From positions 3,968,001-4,032,000 of the forward strand of contig NZ_CP059856.1 in the NCBI RefSeq assembly GCF_009193325.2: a DNA stretch of 64,000 bases, given 5' to 3'. The notes beneath the pieces were generated by a model that was not told the origin of the DNA, made no database searches, and worked only from the letters and a program-made list of their open reading frames with translations. A program made the translations under genes and the position numbers. Below, piece by piece: positions 47,866 to 56,840 of the stretch. The first letter of the stretch is position 1. Each line of letters opens with the position of its first letter. The DNA comes from Bacteroides zhangwenhongii. Lineage in GTDB: Bacteria > Bacteroidota > Bacteroidia > Bacteroidales > Bacteroidaceae.

Positions 47866-49895
47866 AAAACAAAAGAGTACTATTCTTTATATTACTGTGT
47901 GTCGGTGCATTTGTGCAAGCACAGGAGACAGTCAGACCGTTTGAGGAGTTCTTCGTTGAAGGAATGAAAAAGATAGATGGAGTATTCCCCGTCTATGTGG
48001 CGGACGGAGAAGTATACTTGGAGATACCTTCCGAATATATCGGCCGTGAAATGCAAATCAGTGCGCAGATCGACAGAGGTTTTGATTTGCTCTGTCGTCC
48101 CGCCAATGGTTTGGGAGTGGTGCGTATCACCTCTCCTACTGAAGGAACTGTCTGCTTCCAGCAGCCGTTTTATATGGAACGTATACTAGATACGGAAAGT
48201 GTTTATCAGCAGGCTTTTTCATTGTCCAATGTACAGCCGGAGGGAATCAGCCATTCGGTAGTGTCCTATTCCGGAGAGCGGGGAGCTATCATTCGGATCA
48301 CGGAATATCTGCTGAATGGAGACGAATGGTTCAGTTATCAGTATAGTTTTATTCGTTCGCTCGTTCCCGCCTTGTCCGAAGTGGTGAGAATACATCCTTT
48401 TGATGAGGGAGTATCATTCACTGTAAAGCGCTATCATGGAGTGGAGGCGGAAAGATATATGTATTCTAGTTCGGCAATAGTACTGCCTGATGGCAGTATG
48501 CCTCTGGAAGTGACTTGTGTGCTCCGTCTGCTTCCGCAGAAGAAGGACAGGATTCGTTTGGCGGATAACAGAATACCTTACCGTACCTTACATTTTAAAG
48601 ATTATTCGCAAGATCCTTATTGTATGGTGGAAGACTCGTTGATTCTTCGTTGGGATTTGGCAAAGCCGCTAACCTTTTATGTGGACACGCTTTTCCCGCA
48701 AGAATATTTCAAGGCGGTGAAGTCGGGAGTAGAAGCGTGGAACGGAGCATTCCGCAAAGCGGGGTTACGTCATCCGGTTTTGCAGGTAAAATACGCTGAC
48801 CGTAGAGTTGTGTCGGCGGAGCAATCTGCCTTTATCTCTTATGACTTACGAATGCCGGGAGTGAAAAGTAGCTTGACTCATCATCCCCGAACAGGAGAGA
48901 TTCTCTCATGTCGACTGAACATAGGGCATGGTTTTATGAAGGGGCTGCTGGATAATTACCTATTGACGTGCGGTGCAACTGATTCACGTATTCGGACAGA
49001 CCGCTACTCAAAGGAAGTTGCAAAAGAGTTGTTGCAGAACGAAGTGGCCAAAGAGGTCGGGCACTTGTTGGGATTGAGTGAAGTACGTTCAAAAGCAGTG
49101 TGTAATGGACCTTTGAAAGTTGGAGAAGAAGATGAACGGGCTATTTATTTCGGTTATGTTCCTTTGAAAGGTACCGGGAATTGCTATGATGAGCGTGAGA
49201 AACTTCGTCGTTGGCTGGGAGATTTCCATGCTGTTGAGAGGCCGGAAGATTATGCAGTGAAGATCGTTCATCTACAGACGATACTTAGTCAGTTGGATAA
49301 GATTGTGTACAAAGAAAAAGTAGCTCGGAAAAGTAGCTCGTTACGCGAGCTTTATAGAAAAGCCATTCAGTTGTATGCTTCTTATTTGGCGGGGATTGCT
49401 GAAAATATCCGTGAGGGACAACCTGCTGAAGTACAACATCAGGCAATGATGAATTTAGACAAATATTTGTTCCATCCGACCCTTGAAATGGAGTGTGATT
49501 ATGTGAAGGCGAATTTGTTGGAAAACAGAAATGATTTGCTATATCCTGAGGTGAGGAAACTATTCAAACGGTTACTGCAAAAGAATTATATCCGATGTGG
49601 CTATCCGGAGTTTTTCCAAGACCTGTATAAAGGATTATTTAATGGATTCAATTCGGAGTTAACGATCAGTTATGCACAGTTGGATATTCAGTTGCTGTGT
49701 TTGGAAGCGTGGTTAGATGTTGTGCGTGGGGCTTCCGGTGAACATAAGTATGCGACTGGCTGTTTGGAGAATGAGCTACACGGCTTGTATGGCAAGTTAA
49801 AAGAACTTAGCGTTACTCATTCACAGATGGAAGTCCGTGAACTATATTTACTCTTTTTGCAAAGGATAGAGCAGTATTTTCGTTCCGTTTCGTAA
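47862..49895 (+). CDS. Tandem paralogue of the metalloprotease with degenerate zinc site (pseudoprotease)
   Basis: A 677-residue secreted protein (signal MKNKRVLFFILLCVGAFVQAQ) built like its upstream neighbour: VDGVFPVYVADGEVYLEIPS-like N-terminus (IDGVFPVYVADGEVYLEIPS in this sequence), a LRWDLAKPLTFYVDT region and the catalytic-domain equivalent. At the zinc motif it reads KEVGHLLGLSE (397-407): the first His is Lys, the third His is Glu, while Glu398 and His401 remain. It should therefore not bind catalytic zinc normally. The gene is otherwise intact and translationally coupled to the active protease, so a regulatory, binding or chaperone role is likely, not decay. Confidence 0.85.
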   Translation: MKNKRVLFFILLCVGAFVQAQETVRPFEEFFVEGMKKIDGVFPVYVADGEVYLEIPSEYIGREMQISAQIDRGFDLLCRPANGLGVVRITSPTEGTVCFQQPFYMERILDTESVYQQAFSLSNVQPEGISHSVVSYSGERGAIIRITEYLLNGDEWFSYQYSFIRSLVPALSEVVRIHPFDEGVSFTVKRYHGVEAERYMYSSSAIVLPDGSMPLEVTCVLRLLPQKKDRIRLADNRIPYRTLHFKDYSQDPYCMVEDSLILRWDLAKPLTFYVDTLFPQEYFKAVKSGVEAWNGAFRKAGLRHPVLQVKYADRRVVSAEQSAFISYDLRMPGVKSSLTHHPRTGEILSCRLNIGHGFMKGLLDNYLLTCGATDSRIRTDRYSKEVAKELLQNEVAKEVGHLLGLSEVRSKAVCNGPLKVGEEDERAIYFGYVPLKGTGNCYDEREKLRRWLGDFHAVERPEDYAVKIVHLQTILSQLDKIVYKEKVARKSSSLRELYRKAIQLYASYLAGIAENIREGQPAEVQHQAMMNLDKYLFHPTLEMECDYVKANLLENRNDLLYPEVRKLFKRLLQKNYIRCGYPEFFQDLYKGLFNGFNSELTISYAQLDIQLLCLEAWLDVVRGASGEHKYATGCLENELHGLYGKLKELSVTHSQMEVRELYLLFLQRIEQYFRSVS

Positions 49896-49915
49896 ATGTT
49901 TTGTAAGTTTTGAGT

Positions 49916-49923
49916 TATCTTTG
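49916..49923 (+). promoter_or_regulatory. -7 box TATCTTTG for the radical SAM gene
   Basis: TATCTTTG begins 21 bp after the preceding stop and 60 bp before the ATG at 49976, so the gene has its own promoter and is not part of the protease operon. Confidence 0.55.
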
Positions 49924-49975
49924 TCGTACTTAATGAAGTGAGTAGTAACTGAAAGAAGTAAATTATAACAGAAAG

Positions 49976-50749
49976 ATGACTATTATTTTTCCTTCACCCA
50001 TCTTCGGTCCTATACATTCCCGCCGCTTGGGTGTTTCTTTGGGAATCAATTTATTGCCGGATGACGGTAAAGTTTGTTCGTTCGACTGCATCTATTGTGA
50101 ATGCGGCTTCAATGCCGAACACCGTACAAAGAAACATCTTCCAACCCGTGAAGAAGTCCGTGCGGTTCTTGAAGAGAAGTTGAGGGATATGCAGGCAAAT
50201 GGTCCTGCGCCCGATGTATTGACTTTTGCCGGAAACGGAGAACCTACTGCGCATCCTCATTTTCCGGAGATCATAGAAGATACACTCGCACTTCGCGACA
50301 AGTATTTCCCAAATGCGAAAGTCAGTGTATTGAGTAATTCTACATTTATTGATCGTCCTGCCGTGTTCGAAGCATTGAATAAGGTAGATAATAATATTCT
50401 GAAACTGGATACAGTGGATGAAGAATATATCCATCTGTTGGACCGTCCTAATGGAAAATACTCTGTGAGAAAAATCATCGAAAAGATGAAAGAGTTCAAA
50501 GGAAACTGTATCGTACAAACGATGTTTCTGAAAGGAGGTTATCAGGGAAAGGACATGAATAATACATCTGATAAATATGTGCTTCCCTGGATAGAAGCGG
50601 TGAAAGAAATCGCTCCCCGTCAAGTGATGACTTATACGATTGATCGGGAAACACCCGACCATGATCTGCAGAAGGCTACACATGAGGAATTAGACCGTAT
50701 TGTGGCTTTACTGGAGAAAGAAGGGATTCCGGCAACAGCTTCTTATTAG
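49976..50749 (+). CDS. Radical SAM protein
   Basis: A 257-residue cytoplasmic radical S-adenosylmethionine enzyme. The cluster motif is C34-SFD-C38-IY-C41 (CxxxCxxC), preceded by PIFGPIHSRRLGVSLGINLL and followed by LTFAGNGEPTAHPHFPEII, the glycine-rich SAM-binding motif with the ExTxHP-like run. It resembles the YfkB/MoaA-like family of stand-alone radical SAM proteins in Bacteroidetes, whose substrate is unassigned. It has its own promoter and a perfect downstream terminator, so it is monocistronic. Confidence 0.88.
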   Translation: MTIIFPSPIFGPIHSRRLGVSLGINLLPDDGKVCSFDCIYCECGFNAEHRTKKHLPTREEVRAVLEEKLRDMQANGPAPDVLTFAGNGEPTAHPHFPEIIEDTLALRDKYFPNAKVSVLSNSTFIDRPAVFEALNKVDNNILKLDTVDEEYIHLLDRPNGKYSVRKIIEKMKEFKGNCIVQTMFLKGGYQGKDMNNTSDKYVLPWIEAVKEIAPRQVMTYTIDRETPDHDLQKATHEELDRIVALLEKEGIPATASY

Positions 50750-50768
50750 TGTTTTTTCAGACGTTTAC

Positions 50769-50836
50769 AGCCTACGTACTACGGATAATGCTTATAACTA
50801 TTTATTGCATTCATCCGTAGTACGTAGGCTTTTTTG
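50769..50836 (+). terminator. Perfect 18-bp stem terminator after the radical SAM gene
   Basis: AGCCTACGTACTACGGAT (50769-50786) pairs without mismatch with 50813-50830, followed by a run of T. It starts 20 bp after the radical SAM stop codon. Confidence 0.9.
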
Positions 50837-50975
50837 GGGGGGAATAGTGAAAAAAAGTAATAAGAATGAAGAATATTTAAAAAAAACGGTGTAAAGTTAG
50901 GGTTGCAAAGCAGAAGTGGGTATTTATCATTGTATAGCGGTAAGTAATCTTATGTCTAATTCTAAATGAGTAAAT

Positions 50976-53900
50976 ATGAAAAACAGCCATTCTCTCTGTT
51001 CGCGGTATCTTAGATTTATCGTATTGCTATCAGTCTTATATCCCATTTCCAGTCTTTCTATACAAGTATTCGGAAAGTCAGACAGAAATAATATTTCTCT
51101 TGCAAGTGTTCGGCAGACTTCGGGAATCCTTCGTGCGGAAAAGATGAATCCCACAACGGTAGATGTGTTGTTTGCCAATAATCAGCGGATGATAATCGAT
51201 TTTTATGGAGAGAATATCTTCCGTGTTTTTCAGGATAACTCCGGAGGCGTCATTCGTGATCCCGAAGCCAAACCGGAAGCACGGATACTTGTCGACCACC
51301 CCCGCCGTAAAGTTTCCGGTTTGACGGTAGACGAGAAAGAAGGCCGTATCATTCTTACTACAGGAAAAGTAAGGGTTGAACTGGACAAACAGACGGCTCT
51401 GATGAAAGTTTTTAATCTTGAAACGAACGTATGTGTCATTGAGCAAACTGCCCCAGTGGTATTCAGTTCGAAAGAAGTGACCGTAACTTTGAAAGGACAA
51501 CCGGACGAGTATTTTTATGGTGGCGGTGTGCAAAACGGACGCTTCTCCCACAAAGGCAAAGTGATAGCTATTGAAAACCAAAACAGCTGGACAGACGGAG
51601 GAGTCGCTTCCCCTTGTCCTTTCTATTGGTCGACAAAAGGCTACGGAATGATGTGGCACACCTTCAAAAAAGGACAATATGATTTTGGAGCGGCAGAAAA
51701 AAACGTAGTGAAACTATCTCACAATTCTTCTTACCTTGATTTATTTTATATGGTCAACGACGGAGCCGCTGCCTTGCTGAATGATTTTTACCAATTGACG
51801 GGAAATCCCGTGCTGTTGCCCAAATTCGGTTTTTATGAAGGACATCTCAACGCCTATAACCGCGACTATTGGAAAGAGGATGAGAAAGGAATTCTTTTTG
51901 AGGACGGAAAACGTTATAAGGAAAGTCAGAAAGACAATGGTGGCGTCAAGGAATCTTTGAACGGTGAAAAAAACAATTACCAGTTTTCGGCACGTGCCGT
52001 TATTGACCGTTACAGGAATCATGATATGCCGCTCGGCTGGCTGTTGCCGAATGATGGTTACGGAGCCGGTTACGGACAGACGGAGACGCTGGACGGCAAT
52101 ATCGCCAACCTGAAAAGCCTGGGTGAATATGCCCGTAGGAACGGAGTGGAAATCGGACTTTGGACACAGTCCGACCTGCATCCCAAAGAAGGCGTGAGTG
52201 CTCTGTTGCAACGTGACATCGTGAAGGAAGTCCGTGATGCAGGCGTACGCGTACTCAAGACCGACGTGGCTTGGGTAGGGGCCGGATACTCCTTCGGACT
52301 GAACGGTGTAGCCGATGTAGGACACATCATGCCTTATTATGGCAACGATGCCCGTCCTTTCATTATTTCACTCGACGGCTGGGCAGGAACGCAACGTTAC
52401 GCAGGCATCTGGTCCGGCGACCAGACCGGTGGTGTATGGGAATATATCCGTTTCCATATACCGACTTACATCGGTTCCGGCCTTTCCGGGCAACCCAATA
52501 TTTGTTCGGATATGGACGGTATCTTTGGCGGCAAAAATGAAACAGTCAATATTCGTGATTTCCAATGGAAGACATTTACCCCCATGCAGTTGAATATGGA
52601 TGGCTGGGGAGCCAATGAAAAGTACCCCCATGCTTTAGGCGAACCGGCCACTTCCATCAACCGAATGTACTTGAAGCTGAAATCCGAATTAATCCCCTAC
52701 ACATATAGCTTCGCCAAAGAAGCGGTAGATGGAATGCCGCTTATCCGCGCCATGTTCCTTGATTATCCGAATGCGTATACATACGGGCCTGCCACGCAGT
52801 ATCAATTCATGTATGGCACGGACTTCCTCGTGGCTCCCGTCTACCGGAACACTAAGGCGGATGGGAAAGGCAATGATATCCGTGACGGTATCTACCTGCC
52901 CGAAGGCATTTGGATTGATTACTTCACCGGCGAGAAGTATGAAGGTAACTGTATTCTCAACAACTTCGATACTCCCATTTGGAAACTTCCCGTGTTTGTG
53001 AAGCATGGTTCTATCATTCCGATGACTCATCCTCATAATAATGTCAGCGAGATAGATCCGTCTCTCCGCATCTATGAGTTCTACCCGAACCGTCATACCG
53101 CAACTGTGGAGTATGATGATGACGGTGTGACAGAGGCGTATCGGCAAGGAAAATCGGTATCTACCCTAATCGAGTCTAATGTAAACGCCAAGAAAGGCAA
53201 TCTTACGATTACCATCCATCCGTCATCCGGAAGTTTTGACGGTTTTGTGAAAGATAAAAGGACGGAGTTGCGTATCAACGTTACCGGGAAACCGAAGAAA
53301 TTGTCCGCCAAGCTGAACGGTAAGACGATTAAATTAAAAGAGGTAAGCACTGCCGGTGATTTTCTGAAGGGTGAAAACGTCTTTTGGTATGAGGAAACTC
53401 CGAATCTGAATAAGTTTGCCACAAAAGGCAGTGAATTTGAGAAAGTGGTTATTACCAAGAATCCGCAGCTACGTGTAAGATTGGCTGCTGCGGACATCAC
53501 TGCCAATCAGCTTGTAGTGAATGTGAGCGGCTTCTGTTATGAACCTATTGACCGCTATCGTGTAAGCATGGGAACCTTAGCTGTCCCGCAAAATGCACAG
53601 GTAACGGAGGAAAACCGAGAAGCTTACACATTGAAGCCTACATGGGATAAAGTAGCTAATGCCGACTTCTATGAAATAGAGTTTAACGGGATGCTTTATA
53701 CGACTATCCGCAACACTTACCTGCTGTTTGAAGGGCTGGAAGCCGAAACTCCTTATTCTTTCAAAGTACGTGCAGTCAACAAGGACGGTGTTTCCGATTG
53801 GGCTGAATTTAATACTACAACGAAGTCAAATCCTCTGGAATTTGCCATCCATGGTATTGAAGGTGAATGTACTTTCCCGGAACAGGAGGGATTCGGTGTT

Positions 53901-54857
53901 AACCGCTTGTTCGACTTTGCCGAATCTGGTGATAACTGGCATACGAAGTACAGTGCCAACGCTATTCCTTTGGATTTGATAATTGATCTCAAAACTGTTA
54001 ATCAGCTTGATAAGTTTCATTATCTGCCTCGTACGGATGCCGGAAACGGTACACTACTGAAGGGCTCTGTCTCTTACAGTATGGATAAGGAACATTGGAC
54101 GGAAGCCGGAGCGTTCGATTGGAAGCGGAATGGTGAAGTGAAAGTATTTGAATTTAGTACTCATCCTACCGCACGTTATATCAAAATCAATGTAACGGCA
54201 GGTGTGGGCAATTATGCTTCCGGTCGTGAACTTTATGTATTCAGAGTACCCGGAACAGCCAGCTATCTGCAAGGAGATATCAATAATGACGGTAAGATCG
54301 ACCGTAACGACCTTACTTCTTATATGAACTATACGGGTTTGCGTCGTGGGGATTCAGATTACGAAGGTTATATTAGTAAAGGAGATATTAACATGAATGA
54401 TTTGATAGATGCTTATGATATTTCTGTGGTAGCTACCCAGCTTGATGGTGGTATTGGCGAGAGAGATACGGTGAAAGTATCCGGTTCTCTATCCATCAGT
54501 ACTCCGAAGCGTTTGTATCAGAAAGATGAAATCGTGGAAGTCCGTGTGAAAGGTGATGGACTCCAAGCGGTGAATGCACTTAGCTTTGCATTGCCCTACG
54601 ACCAGAATGATTACGAATTTGTAGGTGTAGAACCATTGAACATGAAAGCGATGGAAAATTTGACTAACGACCGTCTCCATACCAGTGGGGTGAAAGCTCT
54701 CTATCCTACCTTTGTCAATATCGGTAAACAAGAGGTATTGAAAGGTTCGGAAGATCTCTTTATCCTAAAACTGAAGGCAAAACGTAAAGTGAAGTTTGAA
54801 TTAACTTTGAAGGACGGAATGTTAGTGGATAAACAACTGAGGACGTACCGATTTTAA
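50976..54857 (+). CDS. Multidomain GH31 glycoside hydrolase (possible alpha-N-acetylgalactosaminidase) with dockerin-like and cohesin-like parts
   Basis: A 1293-residue secreted enzyme. Order: signal region (about 1-33), GH31 N-terminal sandwich (DEYFYGGGVQNGRFSHKGKV), (beta/alpha)8 core with likely nucleophile D430 (RVLKTDVAWVG) and acid/base D482 (WSGDQTGG), GH31 C-terminal sandwiches, an Fn3-like domain (about 885-955), an F5/8C-like (CBM32-type) domain (about 965-1095), a dockerin type I-like pair of calcium loops (GDINNDGKIDRNDLTSYM and GDINMNDLIDAYDI, about 1100-1157) and a cohesin-like beta domain to the end. The KTDVAWVG-type core resembles the GH31 branch containing alpha-GalNAcases rather than alpha-glucosidases; that assignment is moderate. 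No lipobox is seen. No SusCD is adjacent; the downstream sialate esterase runs in the opposite direction. Confidence 0.8.
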   Translation: MKNSHSLCSRYLRFIVLLSVLYPISSLSIQVFGKSDRNNISLASVRQTSGILRAEKMNPTTVDVLFANNQRMIIDFYGENIFRVFQDNSGGVIRDPEAKPEARILVDHPRRKVSGLTVDEKEGRIILTTGKVRVELDKQTALMKVFNLETNVCVIEQTAPVVFSSKEVTVTLKGQPDEYFYGGGVQNGRFSHKGKVIAIENQNSWTDGGVASPCPFYWSTKGYGMMWHTFKKGQYDFGAAEKNVVKLSHNSSYLDLFYMVNDGAAALLNDFYQLTGNPVLLPKFGFYEGHLNAYNRDYWKEDEKGILFEDGKRYKESQKDNGGVKESLNGEKNNYQFSARAVIDRYRNHDMPLGWLLPNDGYGAGYGQTETLDGNIANLKSLGEYARRNGVEIGLWTQSDLHPKEGVSALLQRDIVKEVRDAGVRVLKTDVAWVGAGYSFGLNGVADVGHIMPYYGNDARPFIISLDGWAGTQRYAGIWSGDQTGGVWEYIRFHIPTYIGSGLSGQPNICSDMDGIFGGKNETVNIRDFQWKTFTPMQLNMDGWGANEKYPHALGEPATSINRMYLKLKSELIPYTYSFAKEAVDGMPLIRAMFLDYPNAYTYGPATQYQFMYGTDFLVAPVYRNTKADGKGNDIRDGIYLPEGIWIDYFTGEKYEGNCILNNFDTPIWKLPVFVKHGSIIPMTHPHNNVSEIDPSLRIYEFYPNRHTATVEYDDDGVTEAYRQGKSVSTLIESNVNAKKGNLTITIHPSSGSFDGFVKDKRTELRINVTGKPKKLSAKLNGKTIKLKEVSTAGDFLKGENVFWYEETPNLNKFATKGSEFEKVVITKNPQLRVRLAAADITANQLVVNVSGFCYEPIDRYRVSMGTLAVPQNAQVTEENREAYTLKPTWDKVANADFYEIEFNGMLYTTIRNTYLLFEGLEAETPYSFKVRAVNKDGVSDWAEFNTTTKSNPLEFAIHGIEGECTFPEQEGFGVNRLFDFAESGDNWHTKYSANAIPLDLIIDLKTVNQLDKFHYLPRTDAGNGTLLKGSVSYSMDKEHWTEAGAFDWKRNGEVKVFEFSTHPTARYIKINVTAGVGNYASGRELYVFRVPGTASYLQGDINNDGKIDRNDLTSYMNYTGLRRGDSDYEGYISKGDINMNDLIDAYDISVVATQLDGGIGERDTVKVSGSLSISTPKRLYQKDEIVEVRVKGDGLQAVNALSFALPYDQNDYEFVGVEPLNMKAMENLTNDRLHTSGVKALYPTFVNIGKQEVLKGSEDLFILKLKAKRKVKFELTLKDGMLVDKQLRTYRF

Positions 54858-54896
54858 AAGCTAAATCTCTTTTAGCGCTCTAATAGATAGAACTTT

Positions 54897-54954
54897 GAAA
54901 TGTTCTTTATAAAATCATTTTCCGTATGAGAGTGTGTTTTATAAAGAACATTTC
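54897..54954 (+). terminator. 18-bp perfect inverted repeat after the GH31 gene
   Basis: GAAATGTTCTTTATAAAA (54897-54914) pairs perfectly with 54937-54954 around a 22-nt loop, 40 bp after the GH31 stop. The T run behind it is weak. Confidence 0.6.
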
Positions 54955-55059
54955 TATATTTTCATTTATTCATAAGGTAGCATTCGTAGTTTCTTCTGCA
55001 TAGATTAATAACTTCTCCCCATCAGTTAATCAATTCTTCTATATGTATTCGTTGAATGC

Positions 55060-55130
55060 ACTTGAGCAGCTGTCTTGTTACATAAGTGCAACAAGGCGGC
55101 TGCTCAAGTCTGTTCGGGAGAATGCACAAG
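55060..55130 (-). ncRNA. Candidate small RNA or structured leader with a 20-bp stem
   Basis: A TATCTTTG box at 55144-55137 (minus strand) would start transcription near 55130. The first 70 nt include a stem formed by 55060-55079 and 55090-55109: 20 pairs, two of them G-U in one orientation, with a 10-nt loop. No gene lies downstream on this strand before the GH31 antisense region. The 3' end is not defined; this is a guess from promoter plus structure. Confidence 0.3.
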
Positions 55131-55386
55131 TGCAAACAAAGATATAAATATGGGGAGCAATATGCCAGTAAATAACATATTGCAAAAAATGCAGTTTTCT
55201 CACGGAAAAAAGCAAAAACAACCTATTGTTTTCTGTGAACTTTTCTTAAAATAAGGGCCTTTTTAGGGTTAAGTAATTGATTATTAGTTCTGTGACATTT
55301 TTGTTTTTCCCCCTATAATACTTAAAATAAGAGCAAAAATGTGGCGGATGGTTTTTCCTCCTTGTTTCACATAACTTTTCTGTTCT

Positions 55387-56820
55387 TTATTTCACATCAT
55401 CCCATGTATCTGTTCTGAATGGGAAAGCACTCAATCCGAAAGTATTCCGTAAGGTAATATTGCCTACATAATTGCGGAAAGCATATCGTACGGCTATCGG
55501 TTGAGAGACCTGTTCGCTTTGTACTTCTACCTTGTTGCTACGTCCTACAACCTTAGCTTTTGCCGGATAGAATTTTTTGTCAGCTCCTGCTATTTCGAAT
55601 CCTTCCAATTGTTCGAACGTGGGGAATAGTCCGGCACGAGCATTGTCGAATGCTACTATTGCTTTGCCGTCAGTATATTCCACGTTAGTCATCATAGGTC
55701 CGGTGGATGGCAGTTTGCGTACTCCGTAAGTTTGAGTTAATGCAAGAGTTGCAAGGCGGAGACCTACCGGTTCTTTTTGGGAAGGATGGATACAGAACTC
55801 ATTGCCGATATCTGTGGTAGGAACAATACCGGAGTTTGGGATTGTTTTCAATGCGTTCACTTGAGCTTCGCGCAGTAAGGCAGCTTCTATATCACGACTG
55901 TTCTTATATTTATAAGGGGCAATCTGAACGTAATAGAAGGGCATATCCGGTGCTTCCCATACATTACGCCAAAGCTGTACCATAGCTGTCATCATCGGAG
56001 CATAGAACTGATAGTTGGATATGTTCGATTCTCCTTGATACCAAAGGAATCCACGTGCAGTGAAATTCTTGACAGGCCATAACATCAAGTTGTATAAACA
56101 TTCCAAGCGTTGGCGTACATCCCGTTTCGGACTTTTGGCAGCTTCTATATTCATGCCTTCGATGGTACTTAATGTTTGTTCGTCCATCCATGCTTCGATT
56201 GCCGAACCTCCCCAACTGTTGATAACCAATCCTACCGGAAGATTGAGACTTTGGGTTAGCTGCTTGGCAAAGAAATAGCCTGTGGCACTGCAATCAATAG
56301 TTGTTTCCGGTGAAGATACTTCCCATTTTTTTCCTTCGAAATCTGTCCGCTTTTGAATGTCTTTGATTCTTGGTACGGTGATAAAGCGGATACGATCACG
56401 ATAGTTGCCTGCATTCAGAATCGTTTCGAGCGAGTTGTCAACAGGTTGTGCTGAATTTCCCATCATGCGCATTTCCATATTCGACTGGCCGGAGCAGATC
56501 CACACTTCTCCAATCAGTATATCCGAAAGAGTGACTGGAGTTCCATCACTGATTGTTATGGAATAAGGAGTATATCCTCCGGCAGGAGTGTCTACTTTTA
56601 CCAGCCAGTTTCCGTCTTTATCGGTAGATGTCCGATAAGTCCGGTTATTCCATGAAGTGGTGATAGTTACCTTTTTACCGTCTGCCCGACCCCATAGTTT
56701 TACGGAACTATTTTGTTGGAGTACCATGTGGTCTCCCATCATTGCAGGAAGTTTAACTTTACCTTGTGCAAAAGGGAGAAATAACAGTAGTAAGGCGGGA
56801 ATTAAAAGCTGTCTTTTCAT
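55387..56820 (-). CDS. Sialate O-acetylesterase-family SGNH hydrolase
   Basis: A 477-residue secreted esterase (signal MKRQLLIPALLLLFLPFAQG). The SASA/SGNH signature is clear: LIGEVWICSGQSNMEMRM with the nucleophile Ser in GQSNM, VGLVINSWGGSAIEAWMDEQ, and FLWYQGESN (block III). A late DIGNEFCIHPSQK segment supplies the catalytic Asp/His region. It removes O-acetyl groups from sialic acids or other acetylated sugars in the periplasm, making host or mucin glycans accessible. It starts 20 nt after the SulP stop on the same strand, so the two may be co-transcribed though functionally unrelated. Confidence 0.9.
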   Translation of the reverse strand: MKRQLLIPALLLLFLPFAQGKVKLPAMMGDHMVLQQNSSVKLWGRADGKKVTITTSWNNRTYRTSTDKDGNWLVKVDTPAGGYTPYSITISDGTPVTLSDILIGEVWICSGQSNMEMRMMGNSAQPVDNSLETILNAGNYRDRIRFITVPRIKDIQKRTDFEGKKWEVSSPETTIDCSATGYFFAKQLTQSLNLPVGLVINSWGGSAIEAWMDEQTLSTIEGMNIEAAKSPKRDVRQRLECLYNLMLWPVKNFTARGFLWYQGESNISNYQFYAPMMTAMVQLWRNVWEAPDMPFYYVQIAPYKYKNSRDIEAALLREAQVNALKTIPNSGIVPTTDIGNEFCIHPSQKEPVGLRLATLALTQTYGVRKLPSTGPMMTNVEYTDGKAIVAFDNARAGLFPTFEQLEGFEIAGADKKFYPAKAKVVGRSNKVEVQSEQVSQPIAVRYAFRNYVGNITLRNTFGLSAFPFRTDTWDDVK

Positions 56821-56840
56821 GTTATTATTAGATAAGATTA

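Larger units (their letters stand above)
54858..55386. other. 529-bp intergenic region with hairpins and a possible small-RNA promoter
   Basis: No protein-coding gene is supported between the convergent GH31 and esterase genes. The stretch holds the GH31 terminator hairpin, a second, longer stem at 55060-55109, and a TATCTTTG box on the minus strand just before that stem. Confidence 0.6.

Noticed and set aside
47862..49895. Decayed pseudogene status for the second metalloprotease-like gene
   Set aside because: The frame is uninterrupted over 677 codons, the signal peptide is good, and translation is coupled to the upstream gene; only the zinc ligands are changed.
54858..55386. tRNA or rRNA gene in the gene-free stretch
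   Set aside because: No T-loop GTTCGA-type sequence with matching stems or rRNA-like conserved blocks was found here or in the other spacers.
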